A stretch of 64,000 nucleotides of DNA, taken from assembly GCA_023441055.1 (NCBI GenBank), contig JAEZQY010000018.1:186001-250000 (forward strand), read 5' to 3'. The translations under genes and the position numbers were made by a program. This DNA is from Bacillota bacterium (lineage in GTDB: Bacteria > Bacillota > Bacilli > Paenibacillales > UBA4045). The notes beneath the pieces are model-generated. The model did not search any database and was not told the DNA's origin. It saw nothing but the letters and a program-made list of their open reading frames with translations. Positions 23,275-31,954 of this stretch are shown here, one piece after another (the stretch's first letter is position 1; every line of letters starts with the position of its first letter).

Positions 23275-24987
23275 TTATTCCTGCTCAGTCTTCTTGTCAC
23301 TCTTGTAGAACAGTCGTGACACGGCGACACCGATGCCGCCCAGCGCCAGGAACAGGACAGCGCGCACAGCGGTGGACACATCCGGCAGATCGACGAAGAT
23401 GACCTTGAGCAGGGTGATGAGCAGGAACAGTACGCCTGCGAGTCTGGCCTTGCGCTGCTGGGCAGCCACGCCGACGAGGATGAAGGCGATGGCGTAGATG
23501 AGCCAGACCGCAGATAGAATCAACCTGCGCAGATCCTCGCCCAAGGCTTCCGTCGCAACCGAGGTGATCTGCGTAGCGAAGATGAGCAGAAGCGCTGCAT
23601 CGATCCATAATAGCGCGCTCTTCAGCTGCTTATAATTCGAGTCGTCAGGCAATCGGCGTATCCAGCTATAAAGCGCGAGGATCGCAGCCAGGAGGACCAG
23701 CCATGCGAATGTAGGCTCAGACCATACCTCTTCAATCGGCCAGCCAATCGTTAACAGGGCACCGATCGATAGAATGGAAAATCCAGTGAACTGCTGCAGG
23801 AAGCTCTTCAGCGCATGCCCCAGAATAATCGCGATCGTCCCCTGCACAATCATCGCAGCGGATAGCTGCCCGACATCCAGTAGATCAATGAGCAGCAGGA
23901 ATACAGCCAATGTGGCGATGGACAGGTGAACGCCGTAGGAACGCTCGCGTCTGTAGAGCGCGAAGGTCAGCAGTCCATAAACAAGAGCAGAGACCGAGAG
24001 TGTCAGTGTATATAAGTAGACATGATCGCTGTATAGTCCACCGCACCAGGCGGCCAGCAGTCCGAAGCTGGTGAAGAGAATAACCGCGCGATGGCCTTCC
24101 TTCCAATAGGCTCGGAAGCTGAATAGTGCCAGCAGGACCATATGCTGCAGCACAATAGCTAGGAAGAAGATCAGACGCTCTTCGGTTTCACTAAAGGCAT
24201 AGGTCATCAGCAGCGGCAGATGCAGGAGCAGATAGGCGCCATACATTGCCACGCGATATCGGAATCGATCCGACAGCAGCAGCATCACGATGGAGAAGAT
24301 GGCTTCATAGGCAACAAGTACACGAATGTTCGGATCCTGCGAGTCGACTAAGAATGGAATGAGATAGCCGGCAGTCATCATAATAATAATTAATACTTGC
24401 GAGCGATGCCGGAATGCCGTGTATAGTCCAATTCCGATGGCCAGGATATAGAGAATGAATGAAGGCGCTGCCGGAATCAAATCATACATGAGATGCGCGG
24501 CTGAGAGAGATAGGATGAGGACTGCGATCGCACCGCCATGCAGCACCTGGCCGAGCGCTTGCCGCTTGCGGGCACTCTGGCGCTCCGCTTGCCAGTACAT
24601 AAGCGCTGCGACGACCACGCCGATCAGACAGCGTACGGGCTCCGTGATGAAGCCTGCATTCACAGCGGCCGTGAAGCCCCATAAGACGCCGATCAGGAAT
24701 ACGACGATGAAGATGCGTGGCAGCCAGACGCGCGCGATCAGATGCTCCCAATCAATGGGGTCAGTTGGCGGCTTCGGAGGAGCTTGCGGCCGCGCTGACA
24801 CTACAGGTGGAGTTGATTCTGCCGAAGCTGTCAGCTCAGGCGTCGCTGTCGCAGGAACCGCCGCTGGCGGTGCTGCTGTTATCGGCTCGATTTGCTGAGC
24901 GGTAACGGGTTTATTTTGCAATAGGGCTAGTTCACGTTCCAGGTTGGCGACTCGTCGTTCTAATTGTTCCAACTTCGTGGTATCCAT
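23275..24987 (-). CDS. DUF2339 polytopic membrane protein
   Basis: The 570-residue protein has an N-terminal coiled-coil-like segment (LEQLERRVANLERELALLQN), then an Ala/Pro-rich linker (about 30-75) and about 16 closely packed hydrophobic segments. The transition PIDWEHLIARVWLPRIFIVV with a following aromatic GWGFTAA-like motif is typical of DUF2339 proteins. Their function is unknown; they are usually lone membrane proteins. GAGGGG lies before the ATG at 24987. The gene has its own terminator. It faces the importer operon starting at 25216 across a divergent 228-bp spacer. Confidence 0.85.
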   Translation of the reverse strand: MDTTKLEQLERRVANLERELALLQNKPVTAQQIEPITAAPPAAVPATATPELTASAESTPPVVSARPQAPPKPPTDPIDWEHLIARVWLPRIFIVVFLIGVLWGFTAAVNAGFITEPVRCLIGVVVAALMYWQAERQSARKRQALGQVLHGGAIAVLILSLSAAHLMYDLIPAAPSFILYILAIGIGLYTAFRHRSQVLIIIMMTAGYLIPFLVDSQDPNIRVLVAYEAIFSIVMLLLSDRFRYRVAMYGAYLLLHLPLLMTYAFSETEERLIFFLAIVLQHMVLLALFSFRAYWKEGHRAVILFTSFGLLAAWCGGLYSDHVYLYTLTLSVSALVYGLLTFALYRRERSYGVHLSIATLAVFLLLIDLLDVGQLSAAMIVQGTIAIILGHALKSFLQQFTGFSILSIGALLTIGWPIEEVWSEPTFAWLVLLAAILALYSWIRRLPDDSNYKQLKSALLWIDAALLLIFATQITSVATEALGEDLRRLILSAVWLIYAIAFILVGVAAQQRKARLAGVLFLLITLLKVIFVDLPDVSTAVRAVLFLALGGIGVAVSRLFYKSDKKTEQE

Positions 24988-25215
24988 GCGGTCCCCTCAC
25001 TCCATTGTTATGATTTACCATTATCCTATTCGATTTCGCCCGGTATCACAAGGTAGAAGGTTGTCGACTATTGACGAATTGTTGTAACCGCTATTAATAT
25101 AGATGGATGACCACCCAGAGAAGACTTTCGAACTAGATGGGGTGGGTGATGTATGTTTGCGGATTCGAGAGTGGCGCGGAGACTAACTAGAGATTACTGA
25201 GGAGGGTCTTATCGA

Positions 25216-26205
25216 ATGAAGAAGTGGACATTATTAGTGTTAGCAGCAGTCATGGTATTGACACTAGCAGCATGTGGTGGAAGCAAGAATTCAGGCTATT
25301 CCATCGCAATCTCGCAAATCCTGGAGCATCCATCGCTTGACGCAACACGTCAGGGCTTCTTGGATGCGCTGAAGGACGCGGGTATTGTGGAAGGCGAGAA
25401 TCTGACTGTTGATGTGAATATTGCACAGAATGATCAGACGAATAATCTGTCGATCGCGCAGAAGATTGCGGGCAATAAGCATGATCTGGCAGTGGCGATT
25501 GCGACGCCTTCGGCTGTGGCAGTTGCCCAATATGTGAAGGATACGCCAGTATTGTTCGCTGCCGTGACGGATCCGCTCCAGGATAAGCTGGTGGAGAGCC
25601 TCGAGAGCCCTGGCGGTAATGTGACGGGCGCGGCAGATACGAATCCCGTTGCGGTTCAGGATCTGATGGCCTTCATCGGGGAACACTTCCCGGACGTGAA
25701 GACGGTAGGCGCTGTGATTAACCGAGGTGAGACGAATGCGGTCATTATGGTCGACAATGCCAAGTCGAAGCTGGCCGAATATGGAATTGACGTCATTGAA
25801 GCGGCAGTGACGAATACATCCGAGGTGAAGCAAGCGGCGGAATCGCTCGTCGGTCGCGCGGATGCGATCTTCATCGCGCTCGATAATACGGTTGTCAGCG
25901 GTGTGGCGTCCATCATTCAGGTAGCCAATGAGAATGATATTCCGTTCTTCTCCAGCGATAGAGATTCGGTTGAAGCTGGTGCGTTCGCGACAGTCGGATT
26001 CAAGTATTATGACCATGGCTACCAGGCGGGCCAGATGGCGGTTGAGATTCTGAAGAACGGCAAGAAGCCGTCCGAGCTGCCTGTTAGTTTTCCAGATAAG
26101 CTGGACCTGATTCTGAATCTGAATGCGGCTGCTGAGCAAGGCATCACTGTCACAGACAGCATGAAGGCTGCTGTGAAGGATCCGGCGACGAATATTATCG
26201 AATAG
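25216..26205 (+). CDS. ABC substrate-binding lipoprotein, TrpX/PF04392 type
   Basis: The 329-residue lipoprotein has signal peptide and lipobox LAAC (Cys20), then a periplasmic-binding fold of the ABC_sub_bind family: SQILEHPSLDATRQGFLDAL, AITDP-like AAVTDPLQDKLVESL, NVTGAADTNP, and FSSDRDSVEAGAFATVGF. Such proteins work with LivH-like permeases and a dedicated ATPase, as in the next two genes. In streptococci the system (TrpXYZ) imports tryptophan; elsewhere the substrate is unclear. No T-box was found upstream, so tryptophan specificity is not supported. GAGGAGG lies before the ATG. Confidence 0.9.
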   Translation: MKKWTLLVLAAVMVLTLAACGGSKNSGYSIAISQILEHPSLDATRQGFLDALKDAGIVEGENLTVDVNIAQNDQTNNLSIAQKIAGNKHDLAVAIATPSAVAVAQYVKDTPVLFAAVTDPLQDKLVESLESPGGNVTGAADTNPVAVQDLMAFIGEHFPDVKTVGAVINRGETNAVIMVDNAKSKLAEYGIDVIEAAVTNTSEVKQAAESLVGRADAIFIALDNTVVSGVASIIQVANENDIPFFSSDRDSVEAGAFATVGFKYYDHGYQAGQMAVEILKNGKKPSELPVSFPDKLDLILNLNAAAEQGITVTDSMKAAVKDPATNIIE

Positions 26206-26280
26206 ATCAATTGGGGATGGGCGCTGTCATGGGTTCATCCCCATTCTACGTTACTTTATGCTGAGAAAGAGGGACGCATT

Positions 26281-27180
26281 ATGTATTCAATTATAGGTGC
26301 GGTTGAGCTGGGTCTGCTCTACGCGCTGATGGCGCTGGGCGTCTATATCACATTCCGCATCTTGGACTTCCCTGATCTGACTGTGGATGGCAGCTTCGCC
26401 ACTGGCGGCGCGATTGCAGCTGTTATGATCGCAGGAGGCTATTCCCCGTGGCTGGCTACAATTGTCGCGCTGATCGGCGGTTGGATCGCGGGTACAATTA
26501 CAGGGATCCTGCATACCAAGGGCAAGGTGAATGGTCTATTGTCCGGGATTCTGATGATGATCGCGCTATATTCGATTAACATGAGAATCATGGGCAAGCC
26601 GAATATCTCGCTGCTCAAGATAGACACGGTCTTCACTTCGCTGCCTACGATCCCCTTCATGATTATATTCGTGCTCATTGTGAAGCTGCTGCTGGATGCC
26701 TTCTTCAAGACGGATCTCGGTCTCGCGCTGCGCGCAACGGGAGATAATGCGCGGATGATCGGCAGTCTCGGCGCGAATACCGATAATTCGAAGATTCTCG
26801 GTGTCGGATTATCCAATGGTCTGGTGGCATTGTCGGGCGCGCTGATTGCGCAGCAATCCGGTTTCGCGGATATCTCGATGGGCGTCGGGATGATCGTAAT
26901 CGGCCTGGCTTCCGTTATTATCGGTGAAGCGATATTCGGGAATATGACGGTGTTCCGGGCAACGCTGGCAGCGGTATTAGGCTCGATCGTGTATCGGATT
27001 GTCGTGGCGTTCGCGCTGAAGGTGGATTGGCTCGACGCTTCCGACCTGAAGATCATCACGGCGCTAATCGTGGTGGTTGCGCTGGTTGTGCCGACCATTC
27101 AGCGTTCGCTGAATCAGAAGCGGCTTGCCCGCAAGCGTGCGATAGAGCTGTCAGGGGGTGACACGGATGCTGGAAGTTAG
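26281..27180 (+). CDS. ABC permease of the TrpXYZ-type importer
   Basis: The 299-residue membrane protein of the branched-chain-type permease family (BPD_transp_2) has about eight membrane segments. The N-terminus ELGLLYALMALGVYITFRIL, the conserved TVDGSFATGGAI block and the ATPase-contact segment LRATGDNARMIGSLGANTDN are all typical of permeases partnered with PF04392 binding proteins. The gene lies 75 bp after the lipoprotein gene. Its 3' end overlaps the ATPase gene, indicating translational coupling. Confidence 0.9.
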   Translation: MYSIIGAVELGLLYALMALGVYITFRILDFPDLTVDGSFATGGAIAAVMIAGGYSPWLATIVALIGGWIAGTITGILHTKGKVNGLLSGILMMIALYSINMRIMGKPNISLLKIDTVFTSLPTIPFMIIFVLIVKLLLDAFFKTDLGLALRATGDNARMIGSLGANTDNSKILGVGLSNGLVALSGALIAQQSGFADISMGVGMIVIGLASVIIGEAIFGNMTVFRATLAAVLGSIVYRIVVAFALKVDWLDASDLKIITALIVVVALVVPTIQRSLNQKRLARKRAIELSGGDTDAGS

Positions 27181-27961
27181 AGATGTGTACAAGCTTTTCA
27201 ATCCAGGTACGCTGGATGAGAAGACCGCGCTGCTGGATATTCAGCTGCGACTGCACCCGGGCGACTTCGTAACGATTATCGGCAGCAACGGCGCTGGCAA
27301 ATCCACACTGATGAATGTGATCTCAGGCGGTATGAGGCCCGATCAGGGCGAAGTGCTGATCGAGGACGAAGAGGTACAGCAGTTGCCGGAGTGGAAGCGC
27401 AGTACCCATATCGGTCGCGTCTTCCAGGACCCCATGGCGGGAACGGCTCCGCGCATGACGATCGAGGAGAATCTCGCGATGGCCTATATGCGCGGCAAGC
27501 GAAGAGGCTTCCGCTTCGGCGTGACGCCAGGAAAGCGTGAGATGTTCCGCGATCAGCTGAGTCGACTCGGCATCGGCCTGGAGGACCGCCTTCGCGCCAA
27601 GGTCGGCATGCTCTCCGGCGGGGAGCGCCAGGCGCTCAGTCTGCTGATGGCCACCTTCACGGAGCCGAAGATTCTGCTGCTCGACGAGCATACGGCTGCA
27701 CTCGATCCGGCGCGCGCTGAGCTGATCACCAAGCTGACGGAAGCGATTGTTAGAGAGACGAAGCTGACGACCCTGATGGTCACGCATAATATGGAGCAGG
27801 CGATACGGCTGGGCAACCGTCTGATTATGATGGATAAGGGACGGATCATTCTTGACATAGCGCCGGAGCGTAAGAAGCAGCTCACGGTCGAGCAATTGCT
27901 CGGTGAGTTCGAACAGATTAGCGGCCATAAGCTGGCTGATGATCGCATCGTTCTCGGATGA
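27167..27961 (+). CDS. ATPase of the TrpXYZ-type importer
   Basis: The 264-residue ABC ATPase has Walker A GSNGAGKST, Q-loop region VFQDPMAGTAPRMTIEENL, signature LSGGERQALSLLM and Walker B ILLLDEHTAALDP, followed by the switch His in MVTHNMEQA. The HTAALDP variant is common in this transporter subgroup. The ATG at 27167 is chosen because AGGGGG lies 8 nt upstream; a GTG at 27158 would overlap that site. It overlaps the permease stop by 14 bp, completing a three-gene importer. Confidence 0.92.
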   Translation: MLEVRDVYKLFNPGTLDEKTALLDIQLRLHPGDFVTIIGSNGAGKSTLMNVISGGMRPDQGEVLIEDEEVQQLPEWKRSTHIGRVFQDPMAGTAPRMTIEENLAMAYMRGKRRGFRFGVTPGKREMFRDQLSRLGIGLEDRLRAKVGMLSGGERQALSLLMATFTEPKILLLDEHTAALDPARAELITKLTEAIVRETKLTTLMVTHNMEQAIRLGNRLIMMDKGRIILDIAPERKKQLTVEQLLGEFEQISGHKLADDRIVLG

Positions 27962-28011
27962 GAGATGAGAGATGAGAGCGGCTATCATAAGTGGGGAGTA
28001 GGGTGATCGCA

Positions 28012-28974
28012 TTGAACGCAATTGACAAGAGAATCCAGGAGCTGTACCAGCTCCGACCAGCCGCGACATTGTCGCCAGCCGCAGTGGACGCTTTCTGGGC
28101 AGAGACGCTCGCGCAAGCCGCGACGAAGCCGCTGCATGATCAGGCAGTTAAGATCGATACACCGCTGCGGGGTGTCGCGTCCTATGATGTCAGCTTCGAG
28201 GGCTACGACGATACACCGATTCGAGCTTGGTACCTGGTTCCCGAGCACTTGAAGCTGGGCACATACCCGTGTGTCGTGTTCTTCCACGGCTATACAGGAT
28301 CACGCGATCTTCCGGAGAGCTATGCAGCGTGGCTGCTCGCGGGCTTCGCGGTTCTAGCTGTAGATGTGCGCGGGCAAGGTGACACCGGGAATCATCTGAA
28401 GCTGGAGCATGGAGGTACGAAGGGCTGGCTCACGCAAAATATAACCGATCCATCCAGCTGCTACTATATGGCGATTGGTATCGACGCCTATAAAGCTGTC
28501 GATTGGGTATTGACTCGCAGTGAGATCGATCCGCAGCGCATCGCGGTGATGGGCGGCAGCCAGGGTGGCGGATTAGCGCTGCTGACAGCCGCCCTGCATC
28601 CGAATGTGTCTTACTGCGTTGCGGATATTCCGAATATGTGCCATATGGACTTCGGCATTCTGAACTCAACCAGCTCGCTTACAGAGGCGGCGGCGTATGT
28701 GAAGCGTTATCCGGATCTGTTGGAGCCGGTCCTGCATTCGCTCGCGCACTTCGATATTCTGAATCTGGCTCACCGCATTCGTATACCGACACGTATCTCT
28801 GTCGGCTTGAAGGACCCGGTCTGCATGCCGGAGACGATCTTCGCCGCTTATAATCGACTGGATACGGATAAGCATCTGGATGTGCATCCATTCTCCGGTC
28901 ATGAGATCAGCTCTCACCAGAGGCGCCGGCATCTGCAGGCGCTAGGCGATTGGGCATTTGGTTCATTGGAATAG
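28012..28974 (+). CDS. Acetylxylan esterase / cephalosporin-C deacetylase family (CE7)
   Basis: The 320-residue cytoplasmic alpha/beta hydrolase belongs to carbohydrate esterase family 7. It shows the RGQG oxyanion block (VDVRGQGDTGN), the nucleophile elbow GGSQGGG, the Asp in VGLKDPVCMP and the His in FSGHEIS. CE7 enzymes deacetylate short xylo-oligosaccharides after uptake. The start is uncertain. TTG at 28012 gives the conserved N-terminus MNAIDKRIQELYQL with AGGG 8 nt upstream; GTG codons at 28003 and 27991 are alternatives. It follows the importer ATPase by 50 bp and its 3' end overlaps the converging foldase gene by 12 bp. Confidence 0.88.
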   Translation: MNAIDKRIQELYQLRPAATLSPAAVDAFWAETLAQAATKPLHDQAVKIDTPLRGVASYDVSFEGYDDTPIRAWYLVPEHLKLGTYPCVVFFHGYTGSRDLPESYAAWLLAGFAVLAVDVRGQGDTGNHLKLEHGGTKGWLTQNITDPSSCYYMAIGIDAYKAVDWVLTRSEIDPQRIAVMGGSQGGGLALLTAALHPNVSYCVADIPNMCHMDFGILNSTSSLTEAAAYVKRYPDLLEPVLHSLAHFDILNLAHRIRIPTRISVGLKDPVCMPETIFAAYNRLDTDKHLDVHPFSGHEISSHQRRRHLQALGDWAFGSLE

Positions 28975-29901
28975 GGTGTTCTGGATATCAGCTGCAGCTC
29001 GAACCTCCTCGATCCATGTGGCGGCCAGCTCTCTGATCTGATCGCTGATGAGCGTCTCGCGGATATCATCCTGCTGTTCTTCCAGTGTTGGAATGATCTC
29101 CGCATGGCGCTCAGTCAGCTTGATCACATGGTAGCCCTCGCTGGTCTCGACCACATCGCTGAGCATGCCGACCTGCAGCGCGAACAATGCATCCTCGAAG
29201 GCTTCCTCGCCATCTCCACGCGCGATTAGTTCCAGCTCGCCGCCGTGCTCCTTAGAGTCTTCATCGATCGACTTCTCAGCGGCCAGCGCAGCGAAGTCTG
29301 CACCGTTAATCAGGGATTGACGGACGGCTTCCGCCTCCTCCCGTGTGGGCAGCACGATATGGGAAGCCTTCACTTGCTCCGGCGTTGTCATATACGCCAG
29401 ATTCTCCTCGTAGTAAGCTTCTACCTCTTCATCGGTGACCGTGACACACGGTCCTAGTAACTTGCGCAGTTGGATATCCATGTATAGATCCGATTTCAAT
29501 TGTTCCAGTGTTAAGCCATACATCATCATGGTGTAGTCGAATTCCTCGTCTGAGCCGAAGGAGGATTTCACATAGGCAAGCTCTTCGTCGATGTCAGCGT
29601 CGGTAACCTTCACACCTGCTTTATCGGCCTCCTGATTTAGCAGCTCTCGCTCGATCATATTCGCTAAGGTCTGTTCACCGCCGGTGATGACTAATGCTTG
29701 ATACAGCTGCTCCTTCGTAATCTTGGTTCCGTTGACGGTGGCAACCGTCTCTTGACTGCTCTGCCCTGGGGGATTGGTGAAGATATAGATCAGCAGTGTA
29801 ATCAGCAGCGCAGCGGATACGATCATCCAGAGGCGATTGGATCGCCAGGATTTGTTCGGATTAGCAGTGGTGTGTTCATTGGTTACGGTCAAGACAGACA
29901 T
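28963..29901 (-). CDS. Membrane-anchored parvulin-type peptidyl-prolyl isomerase (PrsA/SurA-like foldase)
   Basis: The 312 residues comprise a cytoplasmic tail, one membrane anchor (about 24-42), an N-terminal SurA-like chaperone region (ATVNGTKITKEQLYQALV and onward) and a parvulin domain (about 172-268). The parvulin domain shows VKASHIVLPT, GADFAALAAEKSIDEDSKEHGGEL and TSEGYHVIKL. It would assist folding of exported proteins outside the membrane. Unlike PrsA it lacks a lipobox and uses an uncleaved anchor. The ATG at 29901 is directly abutted by GAGAGG with no spacer, so a TTG at 29892 (9-nt spacing) may be the true start. It converges on the esterase gene with a 12-bp overlap. Confidence 0.85.
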   Translation of the reverse strand: MSVLTVTNEHTTANPNKSWRSNRLWMIVSAALLITLLIYIFTNPPGQSSQETVATVNGTKITKEQLYQALVITGGEQTLANMIERELLNQEADKAGVKVTDADIDEELAYVKSSFGSDEEFDYTMMMYGLTLEQLKSDLYMDIQLRKLLGPCVTVTDEEVEAYYEENLAYMTTPEQVKASHIVLPTREEAEAVRQSLINGADFAALAAEKSIDEDSKEHGGELELIARGDGEEAFEDALFALQVGMLSDVVETSEGYHVIKLTERHAEIIPTLEEQQDDIRETLISDQIRELAATWIEEVRAAADIQNTLFQ

Positions 29902-30008
29902 CCTCTCTATGAGTAGCGTATTCGATCATTGTACGGCCGCAATCTGAATATATCCTGAACGCAGCCTTAAGAAGGGTTAAATTATGGTAGTAATTCGATT
30001 ATACTATA

Positions 30009-30123
30009 ATTAATTTCATAACGGCTTAAGCAGCTACGATTGAGAACTATATATTGATCTGAATGATTTACTCTGTCAATATATAGTTTTCGCTGAAAGG
30101 TTTTGCGTGGTTATGAAATTGAT
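30009..30123 (-). mobile_element. MITE-like palindromic element, copy 2 (115 bp, inverted relative to copy 1)
   Basis: The reverse complement of this segment aligns base for base with 17449-17562, with about a dozen differences. Ends are ATTAATTTCATAAC (30009-30022) and GTTATGAAATTGAT (30110-30123), and the ACTATATATTGA / TCAATATATAGT stem is kept. It fills part of the 328-bp gap upstream of the xylanase gene. Confidence 0.75.
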
Positions 30124-30148
30124 TTACTAGGTTAATGACTAGAGTTGA

Positions 30149-30186
30149 ATGAATTTCATAATGGCTGTGACAGCTAGATGGAGAAC
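30149..30186 (-). mobile_element. Partial third copy of the palindromic element
   Basis: GAATTTCATAA-GGCT-(n)-CAGCTA-(n)-GAGAAC matches the first 38 bp of the 30009 copy after 27 bp of unrelated sequence, then similarity stops. It is a solo end, in the leader of the xylanase gene. Confidence 0.5.
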
Positions 30187-30229
30187 ACATGACGATGGTG
30201 CCATTATTCTAAGGGGGAACGGGGCATTT

Positions 30230-31846
30230 ATGAATAAGGGCATGCGATGGGTGATCGTCTTAATTAGTCTGGTGGTTGTGCTGGCTCTCGGTATAACCGC
30301 GGGGTGGAAGCTGGCCCGGCAGGTCGATGATTCCGCCACGGAGGCTGATGCGCAGGTAGTGCCTGTTGAACAGAAGCCCATCGTTCAGGTCTCGCTGCCA
30401 TTCAGCCATGCGCATGACAGCTTCGAGGAGGACCTGCACGGCTGGGAGCCGCGTGAGGGGGAGGAGACGCTAAGCCTCAGCTCGGATGCGGTGCACAGCG
30501 GCAGGCAGAGCATGCGTATTGCAGACAGGGCGCATGCCTCATCAGGCGCAGTCAAGGATATCACCGCAATGGTCGTGCCGGATTCGCATTATAAGTTTAG
30601 AGCTTGGGTGAAACTGGCTGCGGATGGCGCGGAGACGATTAAGCTGATGCTGCAATCGAGTAGTGGCGAATCCACAGACATCGCAGCGCTCGCTAGCGGT
30701 GTTGTGGGAGCAGAGGATTGGGCGCTGCTGGAGGGAGATTTTGAATACGAGGGCAAGGCTGATGAGTTGTGGCTGTATTTGGCGGGGGAGCAAGCGGGTG
30801 TAGATTTCTATATCGATGATGTGTTGACGACACGAGTCGGGGATCTGGCCCTCAAGATTGAAGAGGATATCCCTGCGCTGAAGGATGTGTTCGAGGATGC
30901 GTTCATCCTCGGGACGGCGTTCACGAATGACGAGCTGACAGAGCCGGATATGGCGCTGATCGTCAAGCACTTCAGCAGTGTGACACCGGGCAATGCGCTG
31001 AAGTGGGACAGCACGGAGCCGTCGGAGGGTGTGTTCCGTTGGGAGAATTCGGATGAGGCTGTGCGATTCGCGGAGAAGAACGAGCTGCTGCTGCGCGGGC
31101 ATACGCTCGTCTGGCATAGTCAGACCCCGCAGTGGGTGTTCTATGACGACAATAAGCAGTTAGTGACCAAGGAAGTGCTCTATGCGCGGATGAAGCATCA
31201 TATTGATGTTGTGATGGGTCGTTATCAGGGCAAGATGGTCGCCTGGGACGTCGTCAATGAAGTGATCGATGAGAATGAGCCGGACGGTCTGCGCCGCAGT
31301 CTCTGGTATGAGATCGCGGGCGAGGAGTATATTGAGAAGGCATTCGAATATGCTAGAGCGGCTGATCCCGATGTGAAGCTGTATATTAATGATTACAATA
31401 CGGAGGTGCCGGCGAAGGCGGAGAAGCTCCACGCGCTTGTGAAGCGGCTGAAGGATAAGGGGGTGCCGATTGATGGGGTTGGTCATCAGTTCCATACGAA
31501 TATTGAATGGCCGTCGATGAGTAATCTGGAGCATGCCATTACGAGATTCTCGGACCTCGATGTCGAGCAGCAGGTGACCGAGCTGGATATTGATGTTCAC
31601 TCGAACAGCCAGCAGCGCTATGAGACGTTCCCGGAGGAGCTGGCGGCGAGGCAGGCGGAGCGGTACCGCGCGATCTTCGAGGTGTTGAGGCGGAATGCGG
31701 AGCTGATCGACAGTGTGACGCTGTGGGGGAAGGATGATGGACATACGTGGCTGACCGACTTCCCGGTCAAGCGGAATAACTGGCCGCTGCTGTTCGATGA
31801 GAGACTGCGAGCGAAGGAGGCGTATTGGGCGATTGTGAACCCGTGA
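30230..31846 (+). CDS. GH10 endo-1,4-beta-xylanase, secreted, with N-terminal CBM-like domain
   Basis: The 538-residue protein has an N-terminal signal/anchor segment (about 5-26). A carbohydrate-binding-module-like jelly-roll domain follows (about 63-200; SFEEDLHGWEPREGEE through DFYIDDVLTT, typical of CBM4/9/22). The C-terminal GH10 barrel has HTLVWHSQTPQW, acid/base Glu344 in WDVVNE and nucleophile Glu451 in VTELDID, plus the LWGKDDGHTWL block. It cleaves internal xylan bonds outside the cell. No lipobox is seen; the N-terminal helix may remain as anchor. The ATG at 30230 has AAGGGGG/GGGG upstream. An in-frame start at 30149 would read through the partial repeat. The acetylxylan esterase is 1.3 kb upstream. 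Confidence 0.92.
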   Translation: MNKGMRWVIVLISLVVVLALGITAGWKLARQVDDSATEADAQVVPVEQKPIVQVSLPFSHAHDSFEEDLHGWEPREGEETLSLSSDAVHSGRQSMRIADRAHASSGAVKDITAMVVPDSHYKFRAWVKLAADGAETIKLMLQSSSGESTDIAALASGVVGAEDWALLEGDFEYEGKADELWLYLAGEQAGVDFYIDDVLTTRVGDLALKIEEDIPALKDVFEDAFILGTAFTNDELTEPDMALIVKHFSSVTPGNALKWDSTEPSEGVFRWENSDEAVRFAEKNELLLRGHTLVWHSQTPQWVFYDDNKQLVTKEVLYARMKHHIDVVMGRYQGKMVAWDVVNEVIDENEPDGLRRSLWYEIAGEEYIEKAFEYARAADPDVKLYINDYNTEVPAKAEKLHALVKRLKDKGVPIDGVGHQFHTNIEWPSMSNLEHAITRFSDLDVEQQVTELDIDVHSNSQQRYETFPEELAARQAERYRAIFEVLRRNAELIDSVTLWGKDDGHTWLTDFPVKRNNWPLLFDERLRAKEAYWAIVNP

Positions 31847-31954
31847 AGGTAAGCAATTGCGGTTGATCATGTCAGTGTCGGTGGGAATGTAGGGTAAAAG
31901 GTAGCTATATTGCTGATGACTATCACAACGTTGTTCAACAGAGGGGGGAGCGGG

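Noticed and set aside
25000..25215. T-box leader for a tryptophan importer
   Set aside because: No AGGGTGGNACC-type T-box sequence or terminator/antiterminator pair was found; only a weak ACCACCC/GGGTGGG pairing.
25291..26139. 282-residue open frame opposite the TrpX-type lipoprotein
   Set aside because: Antisense shadow; sense strand has lipobox and family motifs.
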